Of a stretch of 64,000 nucleotides of DNA, positions 43,501 through 52,096 are shown piece after piece. The notes under the pieces are model-generated. The model saw only the letters and a list, made by a program, of their open reading frames with translations. It was not told where the DNA came from and made no database searches. The DNA comes from Symbiodinium natans. Taxonomy: Eukaryota > Sar > Dinophyceae > Suessiales > Symbiodiniaceae. Numbering within the stretch: position 1 is the first letter of the stretch; each line of letters begins with the position of its first letter. Location: NCBI GenBank assembly GCA_905221605.1, contig CAJNDS010002260.1, positions 197,001 to 261,000 on the forward strand. Direction: 5' to 3'. Position numbers and translations under genes: made by a program.

Positions 43501-46194
43501 TTCGCGCTCAATTGGGAAATGCCCAAGTGGGAATGGAGCATGGACTTCAAGGGCGAAGAGGATGACGCTCATGAAAGTGTCGAGTGGGACGTAGCAATTC
43601 CACTGCCCACCTCGTCCTCCGCGACTGTCAGTCAAGGACGTGTCTCGAGCGTCATGATGGTTCGCCTACCACATCAACAAGAGTGTATAGATGGCCCCTT
43701 GATTAGAAAGGTGGAAGTGAATTACACCTCAGGCATAGAGGAGATCCTCCAGAACCTGGCGAAGCCATTGGCTGTGGTGCACAATGTATCCCAAGCTGAG
43801 GTGTTGCCGGTGCTAGAAAGGTGGAGGAAGCCGATTCAGAAAGAGTTGGACGCAGTCTCCCATGCCATCGCCAAGCTGGTGCCAGGACAGGAGGAGTACA
43901 CGAGAGTCCTCAGTTTGCCGGGGCTCCAAATTCTACCCATGAAGTTTGTCTTCACGTGCAAACCGCCCTCGGAGACGGCGGAGACTGAGAATGCACCTTG
44001 GTACCGGCGCAAAGCCCGCATCGTGGTGTGTGGGAACCACGCCCAGGACAACGAAAACGAGGTTTACACGTCCGGCGCCACCGCGGAGGTCCTCAGAATA
44101 GCTATTGCCCTCGCCAGCAAAAAGGGATGGAGATTGGGAGTCATTGACGTAACTGCCGCATTTCTCCGCACCCCGATCAAGAACGAGCCTGGATTCCCGG
44201 TCGTCGCAGGGAGCCCACCGAAGCTATTGCAGCGGCTGGGACTTACGCAGCCGGGAGAAATATGGTTCTTCACTCATGCCTTTTATGGTATGAAGGAGAG
44301 CCCGAGGTTGTGGAGTCGTTTTCGGGACGGAGAGATGACCATCCTCACCTTCACCGTGAATGATGTCATATACATCTTAAAGCAGGGCAAGGTTGAGGAC
44401 ACATGGTGGACAATAGTCAATGCAAACCAAGAGATCGAAGGATTGGTCATAATCTATGTCGACGACTTCTTGATCTGTGCGGCGTTGGAAATCATGAAGG
44501 CTTGCGCGAGTGCAATAGAGGATCTGTGGCAGACGGGTGGACTACAGGTTATTGGACGCGACGTGCCGGTGAGGTTTCTGGGAGTAGAGATTGAGGAGAT
44601 TGAGGGTGGCTTCGCCTTGGGGCAGCGGTCGTACATTGAAGAATTACTTCGACTTCACCAAATCTCGGAGCATGCCCTGAACCTCATCCCGGTCCCGCGC
44701 GACATGGCCAACTTCGATGTGGACGAAGACATGACACCGGATCCACAACAGATCCGGGTTGCGCAGCAATGCGCAGGAGAACTGCTGTGGGTCGCGCAAA
44801 GGACGAGGCCAGATGTGTCTTTCGCATCATCCCTGGTGGCTTCACTAAGCACAAGAGATCCAAGCCGGGTAGCCTCTATCATGGAAAGAACGTTGGGTTT
44901 TCTCCAAAGGACAAAACACTGGGTGTTAAGCTTCAAGGCGGACGACTCTGAGCTCCAGGCATTTGCGGATGCCTCCTTTTCTCCGTCCGGAGGGAAGAGC
45001 CATCAAGGCTTGGCGGTTCTCCTCTACAGCTGTCCAATTATGTGGAAGTCGTCGAGGCAGACGACGGTGGCCATATCGACGGCGGAGAGTGAACTGAATG
45101 CTGAGTTGGATGGGGCATTGGCTTTGTTGTCAAGTGGAGCGATGTTGGAGGACCTGGGCCTGGGAATGTTGGCAAAACGTCTGTGGTGTGACAGTACTTC
45201 GGCGATTTCGATATCGAAAGGGGCATCAAGTTGGCGTACAAGACACCTTCGTGTGAAGGCGTTGTGGCTTCAAGAAAGACTGGAGTCAGAAGAAATGGCC
45301 CTCGGTCACATCAGAGGGACTCACCAGTTGGCAGATTTGCTGACAAAGGCGCTAACGTCAGCAAGGATTTCAGAACTAGCACGCCTTTGGGGACTTGGAC
45401 CTCGAGAGGAAGATGATGCTGGTGATGAAGGTGCTGGTGAAGATGGAGCCAAAGGTCCCCGGGTATCGCGAGCCGTGGTGGCCAATGAGCAGGCAGCTCG
45501 TGTGATGACAGTCATGCTATGGTGTATGATGGTGGTTCGGATGGAAGCAAGAAGCGTCGAAGACGCGGAGGAGATGGGAAAGGGAAAGGGCATGGAGCTG
45601 GACGGAGATCTGGCGTCGATGTTCTTCATCCTTGTGTTGATCGCGGGCGTCTTGGCGACCTGGGAGCTCTTGAAGTGGTTGGGATATGAGCTAGTGCTAA
45701 CGTGGACTCCTGGAGCAAAAGAAAGAAAGCTCAGGCGTCTCAAGAAGCTGAAGGAAGCGACTTCGGCAGCCATCCAGGAGGAGATACGAACAAGGAGGGC
45801 ACGTGGAAGACGTGAACGTGAAGAAGAAGCAGAAGTGATGACAACTTCTGAGATTCCAAAACCGGCGCCGACTCCAACGGCGTCAACTCCGATGATAGCC
45901 CCGACCTCCTTCATCCCGGAACCCCCCGTTGAGTTTGCGCCAGGCAACCGTGATGTGTTTCCTCCTCCTCCACCACCATTGCCAACACCCTCGAGGCATG
46001 AGCGTAGAAACTACACGCTTTACGTGCCGGTGCCGCCCACGACCATTTGCTTCATCGATGACAGCGACTGCTACCACTCCTACAACAACTGCTCGGGCTT
46101 GAGACGTGTGACAAAGCCGCTGATGTACAGACAGCTGTGCACGTTTTGTAAAGACAAGGCCCAAGCGGATCGTGCTTTTCCGATACAAGGCTGA
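37561..46194 (+). CDS. Copia-2 gag-pol polyprotein with C5-methyltransferase-like and 2OG-Fe(II)-dioxygenase-like domains
   Basis: 2,877 codons from ATG 37561; an in-frame stop lies just upstream. Order: gag with 14-residue repeats (about 200-330); a CCCH finger (C-x8-C-x5-C-x3-H, about 696) and a CCHC knuckle CLACGAEGHRAREC (about 730); protease LADTGAT (about 865). Next is a methyltransferase-like domain: HLFAG (about 1066), GGPPC (Cys 1129), LEQP (Glu 1204, where the family usually has ENP/ENV), and GHKTCKPTTLGTNL. Integrase follows with an H-H-C-C motif (about 1325), SSDLSG, HHSDKAS and SNGAIEQ. The dioxygenase-like domain has H1835-x-D1837, SGGQLWV, H1905 and R1914. RT has IDVTAAFLRTP and YVDD (about 2300); RNase H has FADASFSPSG, STAESELNA and WCDSTSA. 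The C-terminus has two hydrophobic segments (about 2650 and 2690-2712) and a Cys/His-rich end. No frame break was seen. Confidence 0.9.
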   Translation: MMSGTGNDGPVGCEESTGASAAGPEMASVHGRAGANHPAGYDAGLGEVAGDSGADYFTPRSRRSAVQWGPMSQFEALPAGFSWLSRVGARILGAVNAGDMLPSPLASPPRPQLQASSSSTPQRPRTVAAVTPPASSSGMSVEMVQAEVQRQLGPLLDRLEAAESRNQQLEGQLRQRALNPRDRDREGLAVMQRPQQDLGLQGPPRSEQAGSGGLRGGLTTVAEDSRRQRDPLYLVEHVSSGEHQGGLAPLSGHVGGQQGHPRSEQAGSGGQQGHPRSEQAGSGGQQGHPRSEQAGSGGLRGGLDLSLEGVVVSHGHPRSEQAGSGGLRGGQEYTNHDSREGRSQRALDVGEGENHGGQGLLGSLFGRPRGRSPSPVPDPIASQTAPMIEAIARGVRQLQELQERRFQEGGTSPGGTETVKPGVQSLLALQPPGTRESPLIFQDWIEVISTGMKDLSENSGAWWEAVLRTVEGTYAKWLGATQLERLTIVPEDADYASKGRWARVNARACQLLLTAVPENVRADLIARRSTQDITQLVFRLYVTYQPGGSSERGHTLAQLQNPPVGASIQETLEILRSWPRHLRRCHQLGMNTPDPTVLAKGLDNATSKTISGSADAQFRTQLVRTTLRLDAKPSLESVENYQRHLQAEVEQLASSAGVEPTAKLRATTMGQQTQPSSPSSTTPTTTSAKEGRNEAACRYFAKPSGCRRGERCPYRHDLAAFPKDQRMKKCLACGAEGHRARECPTKTTRKPLGKGEDGAERQGQSISPKVAEIQACGATMSSSTSTMTTAPTTTPASTLTASSSGMSDIGPTTTPGEPVWTLDNLMQAAQQVVMAKNAGERDVIKINAIQVSSPDTGKRGPRMSPLALADTGATHPLRRPHDEEEWKQSTPVNVLLAGGEQVSMRMNSLGTLLMQEENKTQDAISNAIVPVGELVKTLGYRFEWGPNSCHLVNPDGGIVRMSTTDGCPHLTEAKALELIAKIEKKKLDQFTEAGSWFDYLCESILENTSMERKAIAASPFFKDVPDEVLKDLAVDTKEESGWEILKGLTFLNRRQRRRLWLSKGWVVHLFAGKKKKEVFEWMNGGDKTLLELDIERSQGHNLLDPQLWKALSWGASQGKIVALLGGPPCRTFSRLRFRENGPSPVRTRSNPYGWEGQTRDQREQVIKDSKLFARMLWLHAKATAGRLRVPGRRMSATMVAFVLEQPQDPQGYLPNSDPHWSELPSFWDTEMWKRYSEEAGFVEVSFEQGAFGHKTCKPTTLGTNLLALTLLRGAKASQDLKPFNGPSEELAEWAPGLCVAISLALREWLVTPTLTTMTVSQWKEHVARGHLPPRRDCMYCNMYGASGRPHRRIAHPEMFTLSSDLSGPHDPGLNHNARSPFYKPFKNLLVCKYRFPVSFATGQWEETADDGEVAMDEDPFDAGKEQEAELEDYAPTDIEEEAQANLGKEDIAKLLDGQEVHEINDAGEDKEDSDEDLGEAPEKKAGGNPQMREGDTEAPKSTYLVFATPLTTGTSAEILEALQDVITYLRHHNLPVLRHHSDKASAFQGKAIRMYLKNQSIRVTTSEPGIPQSNGAIEQTVRWVKQRARTLLGAAGVSKKLWPQAAATAAAMQRAQTLGFLTKLVAPFGTRVMVKKRHYDVDPKEKKKTKDSSGVKWEEGRYVGLSDYVQGGHLIYHEGRNNFIHTMNVRAGLHDPGPPDGLLEADPSPPPPRRLTRKTHIGFEEEPPRERAVAVMDEEYQKNKTLPKFVDSEQRATACLLQWDLEEAIKILKEEASYDILKFGLFRRGGIVGFHRSTSERSSLARLAARALLEMCPEAEFTSLYVSSQNERNLHRDSQNQPFTKNYAVVICPPKSGGQLWVELQDGDTVRGHIIAADDGKGTYYGCAHPMREREARMVDPFRRHWVMPWKGSRTVLVGYTVNTLRGLSRQVSEMLRSLGFVPPPVVRTLEDDDPEVVMASIREGVERDHDVEPEDEEVKFALNWEMPKWEWSMDFKGEEDDAHESVEWDVAIPLPTSSSATVSQGRVSSVMMVRLPHQQECIDGPLIRKVEVNYTSGIEEILQNLAKPLAVVHNVSQAEVLPVLERWRKPIQKELDAVSHAIAKLVPGQEEYTRVLSLPGLQILPMKFVFTCKPPSETAETENAPWYRRKARIVVCGNHAQDNENEVYTSGATAEVLRIAIALASKKGWRLGVIDVTAAFLRTPIKNEPGFPVVAGSPPKLLQRLGLTQPGEIWFFTHAFYGMKESPRLWSRFRDGEMTILTFTVNDVIYILKQGKVEDTWWTIVNANQEIEGLVIIYVDDFLICAALEIMKACASAIEDLWQTGGLQVIGRDVPVRFLGVEIEEIEGGFALGQRSYIEELLRLHQISEHALNLIPVPRDMANFDVDEDMTPDPQQIRVAQQCAGELLWVAQRTRPDVSFASSLVASLSTRDPSRVASIMERTLGFLQRTKHWVLSFKADDSELQAFADASFSPSGGKSHQGLAVLLYSCPIMWKSSRQTTVAISTAESELNAELDGALALLSSGAMLEDLGLGMLAKRLWCDSTSAISISKGASSWRTRHLRVKALWLQERLESEEMALGHIRGTHQLADLLTKALTSARISELARLWGLGPREEDDAGDEGAGEDGAKGPRVSRAVVANEQAARVMTVMLWCMMVVRMEARSVEDAEEMGKGKGMELDGDLASMFFILVLIAGVLATWELLKWLGYELVLTWTPGAKERKLRRLKKLKEATSAAIQEEIRTRRARGRREREEEAEVMTTSEIPKPAPTPTASTPMIAPTSFIPEPPVEFAPGNRDVFPPPPPPLPTPSRHERRNYTLYVPVPPTTICFIDDSDCYHSYNNCSGLRRVTKPLMYRQLCTFCKDKAQADRAFPIQG
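38160..38555 (+). repeat. 42-bp repeats inside Copia-2 gag
   Basis: At least five copies of a 42-bp unit that keeps frame and encodes HPRSEQAGSGG-x-x-G, three of them in direct tandem at about 38338-38463. Length-variable disordered gag linker; the copies look almost identical, so the expansion is recent. Confidence 0.85.
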
Positions 46195-46223
46195 AGTTGC
46201 CTAACGGACCTTCAGAGGAGGAG

Positions 46224-46544
46224 TGCAGATGAGTGAGAGCATGCAAAGCTGTCGCCATGGGAAACTTGTTTTTGCGCTTGACAACCACATGTGTTGTTCG
46301 GTAACTTTGAAACCCAAGGGAAGGCTACGAATGCGATGTACCCTTGGCCACACACATGTTGTATAGAAAACAGACAGCAAGCAATGAGCAGAGACTCAAC
46401 AGCTGACACAGCCTTTGGTGTGAAAAGTTTCGGACTGTTCTTGCCGTGCCTCTTCGATGGTCGTTGCTGCATTTGGTGGAACGATACAGAGAAGATAAGC
46501 ATGGCCCATCAGCCAAGCAGCCAGGATGATAATCTGGAAAATCA
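46224..46544 (+). repeat. Copia-2 3' LTR
   Basis: 321 bp, reading identical to 37089-37409; preceded by the purine tract AGAGGAGGAG and followed by the target duplication CGATC. Confidence 0.95.
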
Positions 46545-46720
46545 CGATCCTTATGGTACGGGGAAAGGGCTTCATGCGACTTGCTTTCATTTAAGAGAGC
46601 CACGAGGATCGCTCCCGCTGCAGCAGGGAGGACTGTGAGTTCGAAGTCAGCTGTGCTGGAATGACTACCAATGGCTTCATGGTGACGCCAAGCCAGGAGG
46701 CATCGTGTGGCGGCCAGCAT
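46545..46720 (-). CDS. LINE ORF3 (N-terminal part)
   Basis: The first ATG of the frame is at 46720, and the frame is closed upstream by a TGA near 46780. It encodes 57 codons before the Copia-2 target site and rejoins 37088-36351 in the same frame. Ala/Leu-rich start, no motif. The gap to the ORF2 stop (46813) is about 90 nt. Confidence 0.4.
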
Positions 46721-46812
46721 GTTTGGTTGTGCCCGGGCGTTCACAACTGGTCTGAGCCAAAGGTGCCGCCATCACGAAAGAGGGAGGGTGGTTGAAATGG
46801 GGACTACACGCA

Positions 46813-49800
46813 TCACAACGAAGGGGGTGTTACCCACAATCCCCTACGCGGAACAGCTGTAACATCAACGCGTCTCCTTTTATCGTCTCTTTGCCTCTCG
46901 ACCTCTAGTATATCCTGAACTTCCAGGATGAGGCGCTTGGACACCCTGTTGGTGGTTGCCTTTGGGTGCTTTGGGAGAGCAGGGCTATGACACGCGATAC
47001 CCGCAGCGTTTAACGCATCAACTGCCGCATTAAATTCACTCTTCGTGGTGGTAATAGCAAAGACATCTTGTAGGTTAGCAAATTCCTGGTTAGGTGTGAC
47101 CTGTGGATGACAGTGCTGCCCTACCTGGATGAGCTGAACCAACGCTTCAGTAGCCCCTTCGATGAAGGGTGAAACTGCGTTTCTATTCTTGACGTACGCC
47201 CCGTCATGTACCCAAAGCACTGTGCCTGCGCAGTACGGGAGCATTGCAGCGAGCCCTTTTCGCATTACGAAGCTTTCCGCAGCTTCAAGTGCAAAAGTTG
47301 CCCAATTCCTGTTGTTGACCCTTGCATCCGGTTGGTAAGGGATTCCTTGCTGGATCATACCCTGGAGGGTAGCTTTAGCCTGCGCCAAGTGCGCAAGAAA
47401 ACTTGCCAATGCAGGGGGGATGGCATAAGCAGCAATACTACCTTCATAAACATGCCGAAGGAAAGCATTGCTGTCCATTCCAACTGCTCTTTGCAACAAG
47501 TGTTTGGTTTGTACTGTTTGTGCTTTGGGCGCGCGTGCAAGGTGACTACTAAATAGCTCCCTGGCTTCAAGCAACGTTGGGAGGGGTGGGTGAGTAGGGC
47601 TGTGACATGTAAGGAGGCGCAAAAGCGTATAATGCGCACCTTTCATGTCGATTTCAATTGCGTTCGGCCCGATGGCCAAGAAACGTGTTAGCCTTTTACT
47701 CGTTTGCCAGTGCCGTATGGCATAATATCTACCCTGTGGGTGCAAAGATGGCCTTCGATACTGGACCAGCCCTGGCCACGTTGTATCAAGCTCGGGGGGA
47801 GGTTTGATCCGATTGTAGAGGCAAAACCGCAAAAGCAGTTCAGGATTCCAAAGTGGGGGGGCCTCAAGAGAAATAGTTTCCGCTCCGGAATGCAAGTCCT
47901 GTATAGCTTGCAGGTGCCATTGCTTGGAAGGCAACAGAATAGGCGGAAAGCACTCAGTGTTTATTTGCATATGAGGCTGACCCTCACCCGAGTCAAAGAA
48001 GACATCTTCATGAAGGGGTGCTTCGTAGCGGAGACTGTTAGCCGCGATTCCTGCCAGGTGATCAGCGACTTTGTTGCCGACGCGAGGGACGTATGACCAA
48101 TGCACTGTAATGGGTGTGTGCGTTAACTTTTGCCACATGTTGTCCAGTTTTCGCACTAGGTCTTCCCTATGTAGTCTCAAGGCACCAGCAAAGTGCTTTA
48201 CAATGTTGATGCAGTCGCCCTGAAGGATAACCTCCCTAATTTGATTGCTAGCAGCTAGAGATAATGCCTTGTCTAACGTTGCGTCAGCGGCGCATATTTC
48301 CGCAAACATAGAATCTGGACAAGGCTGGAGTGGGATGGCAATCGTTTCAAGAATTACCGGGACTGGTCCGGGCGACCATACGATACCACCCGCACCACCG
48401 ATACCTTCTTGCACGTGGCAGCTGCCGTCAAATTGAGCAACAAGGTGGGTATCTTTGACAGGTTTTAACTCAACAATAAGTGGAGTACCTGCAGGGATTG
48501 GCCTTAATGCCGTAACTTTAAGGTGCAGATTGCCGCAATGACACATTTTAGGCCATAGAGCAACATTAGGGACGCCAAGGGTCTGTTGATACATAGGTGC
48601 AAGCAAGTAGTGCTGTGCATCTAATGTTGCTAAGACATCCCCTATATTGGCATTCCTGGGGGAGACGGTAACCCCTTGGGCGCTTGCTTTAATTAAGGCA
48701 GAAAGGGGATGCTTGACCTCAATATGGAGTCCTCCGTCGTTGCAACAGGGCTTGCAGCGTTCCGTGTCAACCCACCATGCCGGTAGTGCTTTGGGAAGTA
48801 ACATCCTCGGGATGGTATTCCAAAGACGTGACGTGAGCTTGGGTATGTTACTGATGTGTTTTGCCCGTTGCGGTGTCTCACACCATCCAGGGTGCCAGGT
48901 ACATTGCTGTTCCATGGTATATCTTCTTATGGTCGCAATCCATGCTAATAGAACGGCACAGAATTTCTTGTCAATCCCTCCCTCAACATTGATCTTAGGA
49001 AGGGCAGTGTGACACAGGGAGTCAAACGAGGCAGTGCCAGCATATCCCAATGTGACTAGGACAATAAAGAGGGAGGCTTTGGTGACCACGCAAGCCGTAA
49101 GCCAATGCTCTGTTGTGTTTGCTCCCAGCCCACAGAGCAGGCAGTGGCTTTGGATAAAAGTACACTGGTGCTCATTGGGTATAGCTGCTCTGTAAGTAAT
49201 AGTTCTAGCCGGAGCACCAGGCATTGCCGCACATTGCAGGAGTGGTGCTTGGTTAACATCACAGCAAGGCAGCATGCAGCTGATGGCATGGGCAAGGTCA
49301 TCAGGGCAGCTTTGGTTGAGATGACAGAGTTTGCAGACTGGCATGCTGCCGAACCCATTGTCATACCAGAGCTCTTTCCCTGTTTGTTTGCGTAGGCAGA
49401 CTCTACATTGCTCGTCCCTAGAGGCATATTGCCTGTACACAAAATATGCATCGGCTTCTTCAACAATGGCCCATCTAAGTGCGTAGCAACGAGTGACATC
49501 CGAAGCCACGTTTTTTGGCGGGAGGTTTAGCGCAAGCAAAATGGCACATAGCTGTCTCTCATGTGCATGGTTCGCAACTTTTTGTCGAAGATATCTTTGC
49601 ACCTGAACACAAGCAGCATTGCGCAACACTGCTCTAAGCGCAATTTGCGCCTGCTTGAGCTTGCGACCGCCTGAGTGAGGGCTCACTCGAGGCAGCGCAG
49701 CAGATAGGGCATCATGGCACTTGCTTTTGAACTGCTCAATGATTGGTGAGTCTCCTAGGGAGACTGATTTCTGAATGGCTTGCCTGGCTTGCACAAGCAA

Positions 49801-51275
49801 CGAATGGTAGAAGGGAAGGTTGGCCGCGTGCGCATTTTCAAGGTCATGCAGGATAACGTTTAAAGCCCATTTGCCTCTCCAGCGCAGCAGTAGGCCAACT
49901 TTAGATAATATGGCGCCTATCTCAGGATCCATTGCCCTAGGCGCTTTGATAAAATCAAAAACGCCCGCCATATGTTTGGCCTGAATCCAGGGACGCCTCA
50001 AAATAGTTGAGCTGGCAATAGCTAATGCTTTGAGCATATGCCTTTTGGTGAAGGCGTACAAGGAATTGCAGAAAAGAGGGCAAGAGGCAATGAAGGCGGT
50101 ATGGAATTGAATCCTGGCAGGCATTGATGCAGTAAGGGAAAGAGCTTGTTTATTCCTTCTCAACATATTGCACAAGGCCTTATCAAGGGTCAGCATGCGC
50201 AAGGAAACATCTGACATTTTCCTTTGTCCAACCCAATGGATTTCATCAATAGACGTTGCTTGCTCCCATTCATATTTTGACATGCGGCCACGCAGGATAA
50301 AGCCCAACATTGTCGCAGTCTCAGCAATAATCTTAGACCCCCAAGGCGTCATGTCGAGGAGAAGGATATCAGCAGTTTTGAAGGGCTTGTTGGTAAGAAT
50401 AGAAGTTTTGCATTTGCATTTGCAAGGCGATGCAATAATGCAAGCCAACAAAGCCTGGAAATTTTGCTGTTGTGTGCACATGCAAAGCAGCATATCACTA
50501 GACAGGACGTAGCATCTGCTTCCGCTTACTAAGAGCAGTCCGTGTCGCACGTCAAGCCTAGTCAAGGACATCCTCATTGCTTGGTCGAGGCTATAGATGT
50601 TCTGTTGAAGCAGTAAGCACAAGGCTTGATGCAATGAGGGACCTCCAATGGTGAGAGTATTGCTCGGTGGAAGCTGTTTGGACTCAATCCAAGCGACACC
50701 AAATTGGGCTATGCATGCTCTGACATTCCTAGGGAGAACCTGTAAAGAAGTAAACCCTGCTTGGAAGCATTGGTGACGGAGAACTTGTAACCCCGCGCTG
50801 TGCGCTGGTTCGAAAGTTCTTTGTGCCTTTTCCACCCAATGCAGGCCTTTGGAGGCAGCGCTGTTATCGTCCATGTAAGCCGTTAGTCTTATGAAGGAAG
50901 AAATGTCGTGCAGCGCCCAAATCAAGGGATCTAAGGCGAGACAGAAAAGGACAACAGAAGTCGCCCTTCCCATAGCAAGGCCTTGGTGGATGGAGATAGG
51001 CTCGAGCAAGAAACCTTGCACTTTATGCTGGGTGCGCCTCCCGAACATAAGGTGGATGACGTAAGCTTTGATCCAGGCAGGGGCAGCTCTTGCCGCTAAG
51101 CACTGTAGTACCCACCAGGGATTTACCCGTTCAAAGGCCTTGGCAAAGTCGGAAAGCGTGACTGTGTACTGGGCATCTTTGAGCTCCAAGTAGTGTTGCA
51201 TTTGGGCATAATTTGCCTGTGGTTCTTTGAAGTGATTAAGAAGAGCCTGGGCAGGATGTAGCGAGTCTTTGAAAG
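46813..51275 (-). CDS. LINE ORF2, 3' part: RT palm, RNase H and C-terminal domain
   Basis: Continues in frame from 59716 once Copia-3 is removed; the complete ORF2 frame would be about 2,167 codons from ATG 61753. This part holds RT motifs LSDFAKAFERVNP, HQGLAMGRATS and AYMDDNSAAS (Asp pair 50871-50866). Then comes a long Cys/His-containing linker (CRVCLRKQTG, CKLCHLNQSC...H, about 49430-49300). RNase H follows with AQFDGSCHVQ (about 48440), a central E (SMFAEICAAD), ILQGDCINIVKH and VGNKVADHLAG. The last ~450 codons contain EIDMKGAHYTLL (about 47655) and TVLWVHDGAYV (about 47215), discussed as a possible second polymerase-like palm. No other frame break was found in this part. Confidence 0.85.
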
Positions 51276-51433
51276 TGCAAAAGTTGGTACATAGCTACAT
51301 GGGCACATTTTGGTGCACCCGTTTTACATGTTGGGCCACATGTGTTTTGGTAGGGAAGTCATGTTGTGGTATGATCTCCAGTGCAGTATGTTGTGATCCC
51401 GGCAGGCGTCTGAAAGTATCAGGAAAATTCTCA
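51276..51433 (+). repeat. Copia-3 5' LTR
   Basis: 158 bp, TG...CA, reading identical to 59553-59710. Unusually short for an LTR but within the copia range. Confidence 0.95.
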
Positions 51434-51447
51434 TGGTAGCGGAGCAC
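51434..51447 (+). other. Copia-3 primer-binding site (tRNA-iMet type)
   Basis: TGGTAGCGGAGCAC directly after the 5' LTR, the same 14 nt as Copia-1; near-complement of an initiator tRNA-Met 3' end. Confidence 0.7.
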
Positions 51448-52096
51448 TACTGACCAGGGACTCCTTTGGTTTCCTTGGTGTCGGTGCTCTGAGTGCAGAC
51501 TGGAACCTATCTGCTGTAGTGTAGGTTGGGCCTGGGGTAGCTGTAGCTTTGAGCCATAGCCCTCCGTGCTCTTGACATCACGGCGTTGCCGTTCCAAGGT
51601 GCGTGTGATCCTTTGTACTGGGATAGACCTGCAACCCTTCGTAAGCTGAGAGCTGCTGTCATCGAGTGGTACATCGAGCTTCAAGTGGGTAAAGAGAAAA
51701 CACCCACGTTGAGTCAGTTGAGCTTTGAGAGACGGCAGCTGCAGAAGAGGAAGAGTGTCAAAGACCAGCTTGAGCAGATTGAGTCAGCAGCGAAGATCAT
51801 TGCATACGGCTGCAGAGTCTTGAGTGCTGAAGATAGTCTACTTGAGCCTTTCTTGTGTGCTGTGTTTGTGATCCTACGCGACTCACCATACCAACCTGTT
51901 GGTGAGTGCCGGTTCAATCAGCCCTTGTGTTCCTCTCTTGAGACTGTGATTGATCTTGAGCCAACAGCCAGCGTGTGTGACTCGCAGGAGTCAGCAGAGC
52001 GTGCAGGTTGTGGGTTAGGTAGGCCCATTGGGGGTACCCTAGGTGGTTCCCTAAGTGCCGAAGCCCCTACGAACCCTAAGCCTGAGCATTCCAGCG
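51448..52096 (+). other. Copia-3 leader region
   Basis: About 650 nt between primer site and gag ATG. A 225-codon frame (51586-52263) is open here and looks protein-like (ERRQLQKRKSVKDQLEQIES, a coiled-coil pattern) but contains no ATG. It overlaps gag in another frame. It may be a decayed or unconventionally started upstream ORF, or chance. Confidence 0.35.

Larger units (their letters stand above)
37089..46544 (+). mobile_element. Copia-2: complete, apparently intact Ty1/copia retrotransposon with methyltransferase and dioxygenase-like domains (9,456 bp)
   Basis: Two 321-bp LTRs that read as identical (TGCAGATGAG...GAAAATCA) flank one uninterrupted polyprotein ORF. The target duplication is CGATC (37084-37088 and 46545-46549). 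A half-tRNA-type primer site follows the 5' LTR, and a purine tract AGAGGAGGAG (46214-46223) precedes the 3' LTR. All catalytic motifs of protease, integrase, RT and RNase H are present. It is the best candidate in the window for a recently active autonomous element. It is inserted in LINE ORF3. Confidence 0.95.

Noticed and set aside
46325-46744. 139-codon ORF across the right Copia-2 LTR
   Set aside because: Its C-terminal part is LTR; only 46720-46550 belongs to the LINE ORF3 frame.
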